This document shows, piece after piece, positions 26,939 to 34,372 of a DNA stretch of 64,000 bases. Source of the stretch: Streptomyces sp. ISL-43 (lineage in GTDB: Bacteria; Actinomycetota; Actinomycetes; Streptomycetales; Streptomycetaceae); contig NZ_JAGGOT010000060.1 of the NCBI RefSeq assembly GCF_018614195.1, positions 1 to 64,000 of the forward strand, written 5' to 3'. The notes under the pieces are model-generated. The model saw only the letters and a list, made by a program, of their open reading frames with translations. It was not told the origin of the DNA and ran no database searches. The position numbers were made by a program, and so were the translations under genes. The stretch's first letter is position 1. Every line of letters starts with the position of its first letter.

Positions 26939-27685
26939 CTAGGGCGCGGGTGGCGCGGGCTGGGCCGGCGGTGCCGGCGGGACGACGAGCCGGTACCCGA
27001 CGCCGCGGACGGTCTCGATGAGGGCCGGCATGCGCAGCTTGGAGCGCAGCGAGGCCACGTGGACCTCGAGGGTCCGGCCGGTCCCCTCCCAGCTGGTGCG
27101 CCAGACCTCACTGATGATCTGCTCGCGGCGGAAGACGACCCCGGGGCGCTGTGCGAGCAGGGCCAGCAGGTCGAACTCCTTGCGGGTGAGCGGGACGTCG
27201 GTGCCGTCCACGCCGACCCGGCGGGTGGACAGCTCGATGGAGACGGGGCCGAGCCGGACGACTCCGGACGTGCCCGTCCCGCCAGCGGCGGTTGCCTCCT
27301 CGGAGGCTCCGGTACGGCGGGCGACGGCGTGGATGCGGGCGAGGAGTTCACCCGTGTCGTAGGGCTTGGTCACGTAGTCGTCGGCACCCATGTTGAGGCC
27401 GTGGATGCGCGAGCGCACATCGGCCCGCGCGGTGACCATGATGACGGGCGTGCTGGTGCGCTTGCGGATCTTGCCGCAGACCTCGTAACCGTCCTGGTCG
27501 GGCAGGCCGAGGTCGAGCAGGATCACCCCGTACGGAGAGACCTGCGGCGGGGCGCCGGCCGGCAGGAGGGCCTGCAGGGCCTCCTCACCGCTGCGCGCAT
27601 GGGTCACCCGGAAGCCGTGCCGGGCGAGGATCGCGGACAGGGCGGCGGCGACGTGGTCGTCGTCCTCGACGAGCAGCAGCCTCAT
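26939..27685 (-). CDS. gluR: OmpR-family response regulator GluR
   Basis: A 248-residue response regulator. The receiver domain (MRLLLVEDDDHVAAALS, phosphorylated Asp in GVILLDLGLPDQDGYEV, switch Thr in PVIMVTARAD, Lys in DDYVTKPYD) is joined to an OmpR/PhoB winged helix (LTRKEFDLLALLAQRPG, GTGRTLEVHVASLRSKL, TVRGVGYRL). It ends in a Pro/Ala tail. Partner kinase GluK is encoded next. It is divergent from gluA, and the 289-bp gap should hold its target site. ATG at 27685 with AGGGGGA upstream; the frame is open for 70 further codons without receiver sequence. Confidence 0.92.
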   Translation of the reverse strand: MRLLLVEDDDHVAAALSAILARHGFRVTHARSGEEALQALLPAGAPPQVSPYGVILLDLGLPDQDGYEVCGKIRKRTSTPVIMVTARADVRSRIHGLNMGADDYVTKPYDTGELLARIHAVARRTGASEEATAAGGTGTSGVVRLGPVSIELSTRRVGVDGTDVPLTRKEFDLLALLAQRPGVVFRREQIISEVWRTSWEGTGRTLEVHVASLRSKLRMPALIETVRGVGYRLVVPPAPPAQPAPPAP

Positions 27686-27911
27686 GTCGTCCCCCTCTCC
27701 ACTTCTTCCTCGTCCTTCATCGGTCGTCCGCCATTCGCTTGACGGCCACCAAGCATCCACGCCGATGCAGACTGCCACGTCAAGGCGGTTCCGGTCCGGC
27801 GGGGCTTCCGTTACGCACCCGGTACGGCCACGGTCGGTGCCCGGCCAACCGCGCGTACGGAGCGTATCGGTGCGAGGCCGGATCGTTATGCTCAATTCTC
27901 CCTCAGATGTG

Positions 27912-27935
27912 GTGACGTTGTGCGCGTCACGTCAC
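27912..27935. promoter_or_regulatory. inverted repeat upstream of gluA, candidate GluR site
   Basis: GTGACG and CGTCAC flank a 7-base spacer, with CGTCAC repeated directly after (27930-27935). It lies 40-63 bp before the gluA start codon, a fitting place for a regulator of the glu operon. Assignment to GluR is inference from position. Confidence 0.35.
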
Positions 27936-27974
27936 TACTGTCCTCCCAACCGAGGAGGACGGAGCAAGAAGCCG

Positions 27975-28760
<786 letters not shown>

Positions 28761-28868
28761 GGGTCCTGTCTGGTAGTCATCCGTAGGGCGGATCACCGCC
28801 GGAACGGATCACGACTGCGCCGTACACGTCGCTCGTCGTCCAAAACGTCTCATCCGAGGGAAGTTCAC

Positions 28869-29720
28869 ATGAAGATCCTCAAGGCTGGTGCGGCCGCTGC
28901 CGTCGCCGTGGCCCTCGCCCTGACCGCGACCGCCTGTGGCGGCAGCAGCGACAAGGCCGCCAGTGACGGCGGCCCGTCGGGCGGGGCCAAGGACAAGATC
29001 GTCATCGGCATCAAGTTCGACCAGCCGGGTCTGGGCCTGAAGAACCCCGACGGCAAGTTCACCGGCTTCGACGTCGACGTCGCGACGTACGTGGCCAAGG
29101 AGCTCGGCTACCAGCCCGACCAGATCGAGTTCAAGCAGGCCGTCAGCGCCGAGCGCGAGAACCTGATCGCCAACGGTGACGTCAAGCTCGTCGTCGCGAG
29201 CTACACGATCAACGACAAGCGCAAGGCGAAGGTCGACTTCGCCGGCCCGTACTTCCTGGCCCACCAGGACCTGCTGGTCCGCGCCGACGACTCCTCGATC
29301 ACCAAGGCCGAGGACCTCAACAAGAAGAAGCTCTGCTCGGTCACCGGCTCCACCTCCGCGCAGAACGTCAAGACCAAGCTGGCCCCCGAGGCCGACCTGA
29401 AGGAGTCCGCGGGCTACTCCGAGTGCCTCACCGGCCTGGAGAGCAAGGCCATCGACGCGCTGACCACGGACAACTCGATCCTGGCCGGCTACGCCTCGCA
29501 GGACAAGAACAAGGGCAAGTTCAAGCTGGTCGGCCTCAACCTCAGCAACGAGCCCTACGGCATCGGCCTGAAGAAGGGCGACACCGAGCTCCAGACCAAG
29601 GTCAACGCCGCGCTCAAGAAGATGGTCGCGGACGGCGCTTGGGAGGCGGCCGTGAAGAAGAACTTCGGTCCGGCCGACTACAAGAACGAGCCTGCCCCGC
29701 AGATCACCGAAGGCAGCTGA
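28869..29720 (+). CDS. gluB: glutamate-binding lipoprotein GluB
   Basis: A 283-residue substrate-binding protein of the amino-acid ABC family. It has a lipoprotein signal with Cys in LTATACGGSS, the family stretch KIVIGIKFDQPGLGLKNPDG then FTGFDVDVATYVAKELGY, ENLIANGDVKLVVASYTIND, and a Cys pair (KKLCSVTGS, GYSECLTGL) that may form a disulfide. It captures glutamate outside the membrane and delivers it to GluC-GluD. GAGGGAAG precedes the ATG. The separate intercistronic hairpin downstream fits the usual need for more binding protein than permease. Confidence 0.93.
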   Translation: MKILKAGAAAAVAVALALTATACGGSSDKAASDGGPSGGAKDKIVIGIKFDQPGLGLKNPDGKFTGFDVDVATYVAKELGYQPDQIEFKQAVSAERENLIANGDVKLVVASYTINDKRKAKVDFAGPYFLAHQDLLVRADDSSITKAEDLNKKKLCSVTGSTSAQNVKTKLAPEADLKESAGYSECLTGLESKAIDALTTDNSILAGYASQDKNKGKFKLVGLNLSNEPYGIGLKKGDTELQTKVNAALKKMVADGAWEAAVKKNFGPADYKNEPAPQITEGS

Positions 29721-29734
29721 TTCATCGGTGAGGA

Positions 29735-29767
29735 GCGTCGCCGCCCGCCTGTCACGGGCGGCGGCGC
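29735..29767 (+). terminator. intercistronic stem-loop between gluB and gluC
   Basis: A 13-bp stem (GCGTCGCCGCCCG with its near-perfect complement, one G-U pair) closes a 7-base loop 15 bp after the gluB stop. No T run follows, so it is more likely a partial terminator or mRNA-stabilising hairpin than a full stop. Confidence 0.6.
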
Positions 29768-29803
29768 CCCTCGCCGGCCATCCTGGGGAGAGCGCAGGGC
29801 ATC

Positions 29804-30478
29804 GTGTTTGATTTTCTTGAGTCCGGGCAGTACGACGTGCTCGGAGCCTTCTGGGTGACGGTTCAGCTCACCTTGTACTCGGCGGCCGGATCCCTGGTAT
29901 GGGGCACCGTCCTGGCCGGGATGCGGGTCAGCCCGGTACCGCTGATGCGCGGCTTCGGCACCGCGTACGTCAACGTGGTGCGCAACACCCCGCTGACTTT
30001 GCTGATCATTGCCTGCTCGCTTGGCCTGAGCGAGACCCTCGGCATCACGCTGGGCGGCGACACGTTCAAGGAGATCGGCTTCCGGCTGGCCGTCCTCGGA
30101 CTGACGGCCTACACCGGCACCTTCGTCTGCGAGGCGCTGCGCTCGGGCATCAACACCGTGCCCGTGGGCCAGGCGGAGGCAGCGCGCGCGCTGGGCCTGA
30201 GCTTCTTCCAGGTGCTCACCCTGATCGTGCTCCCCCAGGCCTTCCGCGCGGTCATCGGGCCGCTCACGAACGTACTGATCGCACTCACCAAGAACACCAC
30301 GGTGGCTGCAACCATCACCGTGGCCGAAGCGGCCCTGCTGATGAAGGAAATGGTCGAGAACGAGGCCGATGCGCTCTTCGCCGTCTTCGGCGTCTTCGCC
30401 CTCGGCTTCGTCCTCCTGACCCTGCCCACCGGCCTGCTGCTGGGCTGGGTGGCCAAGCGAGTGGCGGTAAAGCGATGA
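29804..30478 (+). CDS. gluC: glutamate ABC transporter permease GluC
   Basis: A 224-residue His/Glu/Gln-type permease with about five membrane helices. The N-terminal FLESGQYDVLGAFWVTVQLT and the coupling (EAA) region EALRSGINTVPVGQAEAARA then LPQAFRAVIGPL are typical. It forms the membrane channel with GluD. GTG start at 29804 with only a weak upstream purine stretch, which may keep expression below that of gluB. Its TGA overlaps the gluD ATG as ATGA, indicating translational coupling. Confidence 0.92.
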   Translation: MFDFLESGQYDVLGAFWVTVQLTLYSAAGSLVWGTVLAGMRVSPVPLMRGFGTAYVNVVRNTPLTLLIIACSLGLSETLGITLGGDTFKEIGFRLAVLGLTAYTGTFVCEALRSGINTVPVGQAEAARALGLSFFQVLTLIVLPQAFRAVIGPLTNVLIALTKNTTVAATITVAEAALLMKEMVENEADALFAVFGVFALGFVLLTLPTGLLLGWVAKRVAVKR

Positions 30479-31368
30479 CCTCCGTGCTGTACGACGCCCC
30501 GGGCCCCAAGGCCAAGGTGCGCAACTGGATCTATAGCGGGGTCTTCCTCGTACTCCTGGGCCTCGCCATATGGTGGGCGCTGGGCCTCATGTCGGAGAAG
30601 GGTCAGCTCGACGCCGAGAAGTGGAGCCCGTTCGTCACCGACAGCCAGGTCTGGACGACGTTCCTGATCCCCGGCCTGCTGGAAACCCTCAAAGCCGGTG
30701 TGATCGCCATGGTGATCGCCCTGCCGCTGGGCGCCCTCCTCGGCATGGGCCGACTCTCCGACCACGCCTGGGTCCGCCTCCCGGTCGGCGCCTTCGTCGA
30801 GTTCTTCCGCGCGATCCCAGTGCTGATGCTGATGCTGTTCGGCAGCGCCCTGTACGTGCAGTACACGTCGGTCCCCTCGGACGTCCGGCCGCTGTACGCG
30901 GTGGTCACCGGCCTGGTGCTGTACAACGCCTCGGTCATCGCCGAGATCGTCCGGGCGGGTGTGCTGTCCCTGCCCAGGGGCCAGACCGACGCGGCCAAGG
31001 CGATCGGCATGCGCAAGGGCCAGACCATGGTGTACGTCCTGATCCCGCAGGCCGTCACCGCGATGCTGCCGGCCCTGGTCAGTCAGCTCGTGGTGATCCT
31101 CAAGGACACCGCGCTCGGCGGCACCCTGCTCGGCCTCGCCGAGCTGCTGTCGACGGCCCGACAGATCTCCGCGAACTACAGCAACACCATCGCGACCTTC
31201 GTGGTGATCGCGCTGATCTACATCGCGGTGAACTTCGCCCTGACCACCTTGGCGTCTGGGCTGGAGAGCTGGCAGCGGAAGTCCAAGCGGGGCACCGGCG
31301 CCGTGGTCGCCGGTGACGTGGCCGAAGTCGACGCCGGCGGCGCGGCCGGCGTGGGTGAGGCTCCCTGA
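30475..31368 (+). CDS. gluD: glutamate ABC transporter permease GluD
   Basis: A 297-residue permease of the same family as GluC with an extra N-terminal helix (WIYSGVFLVLLGLAIWWALG) and a long external loop before the conserved part. The EAA region reads VRAGVLSLPRGQTDAAKAIG then LIPQAVTAMLPALVSQ. The C-terminal 35 residues are hydrophilic and Gly/Ala/Val-rich. The ATG at 30475 overlaps the gluC stop. A strong terminator follows 30 bp after the stop, ending the gluABCD operon. Confidence 0.92.
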   Translation: MTSVLYDAPGPKAKVRNWIYSGVFLVLLGLAIWWALGLMSEKGQLDAEKWSPFVTDSQVWTTFLIPGLLETLKAGVIAMVIALPLGALLGMGRLSDHAWVRLPVGAFVEFFRAIPVLMLMLFGSALYVQYTSVPSDVRPLYAVVTGLVLYNASVIAEIVRAGVLSLPRGQTDAAKAIGMRKGQTMVYVLIPQAVTAMLPALVSQLVVILKDTALGGTLLGLAELLSTARQISANYSNTIATFVVIALIYIAVNFALTTLASGLESWQRKSKRGTGAVVAGDVAEVDAGGAAGVGEAP

Positions 31369-31397
31369 CAGCCGGTCAGTACACTAGTGGGACACGT

Positions 31398-31428
31398 GTG
31401 GTGCGGCGGAACTCATCCGCCGCACCAC
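31398..31428 (+). terminator. terminator of the gluABCD operon
   Basis: A perfect 13-bp stem, GTGGTGCGGCGGA with its complement, closes a 5-base loop (ACTCA), 30 bp after the gluD stop. Confidence 0.85.
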
Positions 31429-31488
31429 TCGGCATTGTCCGGCCCGGCGTCACTTGACGCAGGCACCTCCAGTGGGTTGCATACGTTC

Positions 31489-31498
31489 TGTGATCACA
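31489..31498. promoter_or_regulatory. TGTGATCACA palindrome before the monooxygenase gene
   Basis: A perfect 10-bp palindrome lies 23 bp before the monooxygenase start. A weak TTGACG (31454) - 18 - TGCATA pair stands just upstream, so the palindrome would fall near the transcription start, suitable for a repressor. Confidence 0.35.
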
Positions 31499-31521
31499 TA
31501 CCGGACACCGGGAGCCACATC

Positions 31522-33099
31522 ATGGACCCGGTGATCGTCGTCGGCGCGGGGCCCGTCGGGCTGTCCATGGCCCTCGCCCTGGCCGGCCAGGGCGTGCCCT
31601 GCGTCGTGCTCGACGAGGGACCCGGCAAGGACGAACCCCGCCCCGCCCGCACCGTCGCCCTGCACGCCGACACCGCCGCCATGGTGCACCGGCTGGGCTG
31701 CACGACCCTGCGCGACGAGGGCACGTACTTCGCCGCCTGGCGCACCATGCGGCGCGGCCGCGACGCGCAGCGGATCACCTTCGAGGACGGCCCGGCCCCC
31801 GCCCACCTGCCCCAGCACGCCCTGACCCGCGGACTGCGCGACGCCGCCACAGCGCACCCCCTGGTCCAGCTGGTCACCGAGAGCAAACTCGACGTCCTGG
31901 AGCAGGACGGCCACGGGGTCACCGCACACACCCGGGGCGCCGAGACCACGTGGTGGCGCGGCAGTTACCTGGTCGGCTGCGACGGAGCCCGCTCCACCGT
32001 GCGCAAGCTGCTCGGCATCCGCTTCCCCGGCCGCACCGCCGTCGAGCGGCACGCCGTCGCCGCCCTGCGCACCGAACTGCCCTGGCCCGGCGAGGCTTTG
32101 CTGCACCGCAACCCGCCCGAGGAAGTCACCGCCCGGCCGCTGCCCGACGGGGTGTACCGGCTGGACTGGCTGCTCCCGGCGCGCGGGGACCTCGTCACCC
32201 CCGACGCGCTGGTGACCCGCATCCGCGACACCCTCGCCGTGTGGTGCGGCGGCACGACACCCCCGTACGACCTCCTCGACACCGGGGTCCACACCCTGCA
32301 CCACCGGCTCGCCCGGCGCTGGCGCGACGGCCGCGCCTTCCTCGCCGGGGACGCCGCGCACCTGCTCGGCGCGCTCGGCACCCAGGGCGTCGAGGAGGGC
32401 CTCCGCGACGCCGAGAACCTCGCCTGGAAACTCGCCCTCGCCTGGCACCACGGCGCCTCCGAGGAACTCCTCGACAGCTACGAGGCCGAGCGCCGCAGGG
32501 CGGTGGCCGCCCGGCTGCGCGCCGCCGACCAGGCCATGCCCGCGCTGCGCGCCGGGGGCGGGCTCCGCACCTACCTCCCCGGAGCCTCGCGTTCCGCCGA
32601 ATCCCTCCTGACCGACGGCCACTTGGGGCGCGGCCCGCTGGGAGCGGAGCCGGTGTACGCCCCGCCCGTCGCCGTCCGCGAGGTCCCCACCGCCACCGAG
32701 CCGGGCGGGCCCGTCGCGAACATCCCGGTCACCGCGCCCGACGGCGCCACGGTGCCGCTGCGCGACCAGTTGGGCCGGGGCCGGGTGCTGGTCGTCCTCG
32801 TCGCCCCCGGCACCGGGGTCTGGGACCGGCGCCACTGGCTGGGCGCCGGCCTGATGCCCCGCCTCGCGGCGGCGGTCAGCGCACTCCCCGTCCGGGCGGA
32901 GCTCCTCGTCGCGGACGGCTATCCGGGGGCGGCGGCGCACACCGTGCTCCTCGTACGGCCCGACGGGCATCTGGCGGCGACGTTCGCCGGGGTCCGCCCC
33001 GCGGAGCTGTACGAGGCCGCCGACGCGGTGCGCCACGGCGCGCCCTCGGCCTCGCCCACGCCCATGGCGGCGCCCACGCCGGCACCTGTGATCGATTGA
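31522..33099 (+). CDS. FAD-dependent aromatic-ring monooxygenase-like protein
   Basis: A 525-residue group A flavoprotein hydroxylase. It has the N-terminal dinucleotide fold VIVVGAGPVGLSMALALAG (residues 4-22), the DG motif LVGCDGARSTVRKLLGI and the GD motif FLAGDAAHLLGALGTQGVEEG near residue 275. A C-terminal thioredoxin-like region (LGRGRVLVVLVAPGTGVWD, VRPDGHLAATF) resembles that of phenol- and resorcinol-type hydroxylases. It should add an oxygen atom to an aromatic substrate using NAD(P)H; the substrate is unknown. GGAG stands seven bases before the ATG at 31522. The gene is flanked by the glu operon terminator and the cysteine leader peptide and looks monocistronic. Confidence 0.87.
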   Translation: MDPVIVVGAGPVGLSMALALAGQGVPCVVLDEGPGKDEPRPARTVALHADTAAMVHRLGCTTLRDEGTYFAAWRTMRRGRDAQRITFEDGPAPAHLPQHALTRGLRDAATAHPLVQLVTESKLDVLEQDGHGVTAHTRGAETTWWRGSYLVGCDGARSTVRKLLGIRFPGRTAVERHAVAALRTELPWPGEALLHRNPPEEVTARPLPDGVYRLDWLLPARGDLVTPDALVTRIRDTLAVWCGGTTPPYDLLDTGVHTLHHRLARRWRDGRAFLAGDAAHLLGALGTQGVEEGLRDAENLAWKLALAWHHGASEELLDSYEAERRRAVAARLRAADQAMPALRAGGGLRTYLPGASRSAESLLTDGHLGRGPLGAEPVYAPPVAVREVPTATEPGGPVANIPVTAPDGATVPLRDQLGRGRVLVVLVAPGTGVWDRRHWLGAGLMPRLAAAVSALPVRAELLVADGYPGAAAHTVLLVRPDGHLAATFAGVRPAELYEAADAVRHGAPSASPTPMAAPTPAPVID

Positions 33100-33131
33100 C
33101 CGTCCGCCCGACTCGTGCTTCACTCGCCGAC

Positions 33132-33218
33132 ATGACCGGCAACGACGTACGCCTGTGGCGGAGGGTCCACATGGACCTGCTCCGCTACGCGGGCTGCGTG
33201 TGTCGCCCTTCCTGCTGA
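33132..33218 (+). CDS. 28-residue leader peptide ending in a Cys-rich motif
   Basis: A small frame starts at ATG 33132 with MTGNDVRLWRRVHMDLLRY and ends in GCVCRPSC. The (R)RxHxDLxR core followed by cysteines is the pattern of putative leader peptides found before sulfur-metabolism genes in streptomycetes. It ends 67 bp before the cysteine dioxygenase gene. Ribosome pausing at the three Cys codons when Cys-tRNA is scarce could tune downstream expression; that mechanism is known for Cys-rich small frames in mycobacteria and is inferred here. GC-rich self-complementary sequence (GCGCGC arms around 33230-33255) follows but no classic terminator is clear. Confidence 0.7.
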   Translation: MTGNDVRLWRRVHMDLLRYAGCVCRPSC

Positions 33219-33285
33219 TTCGCCTTCCTCCGCGCGCCCGCCGTGTGCCGCGCGCTCTCGCGAACCCCCAGGACGGTCATCCTCC

Positions 33286-33822
33286 ATGTCTGCGCCCGCG
33301 CACGCCCCCTCCCCCGCCGTCACCTCGCCTTCGGTCACGGCGGCGGACCTCCTCGCCTTCACCCGGCGCGTCGCCTCCGACCCCGAACTGATCGCCTCCC
33401 TCCCCCTCGACCCCGAGGGCCGGACCTGGATCCGGCTCGACGGCCCGGGCGGCAGCGAGGCCTGGCTGATCGGCTGGCCGCCGGGCACCGGCACCGGCTG
33501 GCACGACCACGCCGAGTCCCGGGGCGCGTTCACCACCGCGCGGGGCCGCCTCACGGAGAACTCCCTGACGGTGCGCCTGCCCGCCGAGGGCTGGCAGTCC
33601 CTCTCCCTGGCTCCCGACGTGGACCGCACGCGCGACCTCGGGCCGGGCACCGGGCGCGCCTTCGGCGAGCACCACGTGCACGAGGTGCTCAACGAGTCCC
33701 GGACCGAGCACGCGATCTCCGTCCACGCGTACCACCCGCCGCTCCCCCTGATCCGCCGATACAGCCGCACCGGCCCGGTGCTCACGCTGGAGCAGGTCGA
33801 GCGGCCGGCGGACTGGCAGTGA
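33286..33822 (+). CDS. cysteine dioxygenase
   Basis: A 178-residue cupin-fold enzyme of the bacterial cysteine dioxygenase family, which oxidises L-cysteine to cysteine sulfinate. The iron ligands are in TGWHDHAESRGAFTTARG (two His, with the following motif residues) and EHHVHEVLNES. AYHPPLPLIRRYSR near the C-terminus is also typical. The Cys-rich leader peptide upstream fits regulation by cysteine supply. ATG at 33286; its TGA overlaps the GTG of the rhodanese gene (GTGA), so the two are translated together. Other thiol dioxygenases (3-mercaptopropionate) share the fold, so substrate is probable but not proven. Confidence 0.88.
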   Translation: MSAPAHAPSPAVTSPSVTAADLLAFTRRVASDPELIASLPLDPEGRTWIRLDGPGGSEAWLIGWPPGTGTGWHDHAESRGAFTTARGRLTENSLTVRLPAEGWQSLSLAPDVDRTRDLGPGTGRAFGEHHVHEVLNESRTEHAISVHAYHPPLPLIRRYSRTGPVLTLEQVERPADWQ

Positions 33823-34202
33823 GCGGCATCGACGCGCTCGTGGACCGGCTCCGCACCACGTACGACCGCGTGGACCCGGCCCAGGCGCACACGGAGTTCC
33901 TGGCCGGGGCCCTCCTGGTCGACATCAGGTACCAGGCCCTGCGTGAGCGGGACGGCCTGATCCCCGGCGCGCTGGTGATCGAGCGCAACGAACTGGAATG
34001 GCGTCTGGACCCCGAGGGCTCCCACCGCCTGCCGCAGGCCACGGACCGCGACGTCCGCGTCATCGTCATCTGCAACGAGGGCTACGCCTCCACCCTCGCG
34101 GCGGCCTCCCTCCACGCGCTGTCCCTCCCCAACGCCACTGACCTCACGGGCGGCTTCCAGGCCTGGCGCGCGGCGGGCCTCCCGGTTGCCTCTCCTTCTT
34201 GA
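33819..34202 (+). CDS. rhodanese-like sulfurtransferase
   Basis: A 127-residue single-domain rhodanese. LLVDIRYQALRERDGLIPGA is the entry strand, VIVICNEGYASTLAA holds the active-site Cys (C85), and LTGGFQAWRAAGLP closes the domain. It would carry persulfide sulfur. Fused by GTGA overlap to the cysteine dioxygenase gene, it probably handles sulfur released or spared during cysteine breakdown, as in actinobacterial CDO-rhodanese pairs. The start is fixed by the overlap. Confidence 0.9.
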   Translation: MSGIDALVDRLRTTYDRVDPAQAHTEFLAGALLVDIRYQALRERDGLIPGALVIERNELEWRLDPEGSHRLPQATDRDVRVIVICNEGYASTLAAASLHALSLPNATDLTGGFQAWRAAGLPVASPS

Positions 34203-34372
34203 CGCGCCCCTCGCACCGCTCGGCCCTGGCGGGCCTCCCGGGGTCGGCCCACCCGCAGCCGGGGGCCCATGCGGCAGGACACCCCGCTGCCGGGGCCCGG
34301 CTACGGGGTGTCGGTGCCGGGGAGGCCCGGCTGCGATCGGGTCGCGGGGCCGAGGCCCGGGTCAGGCCCTGG

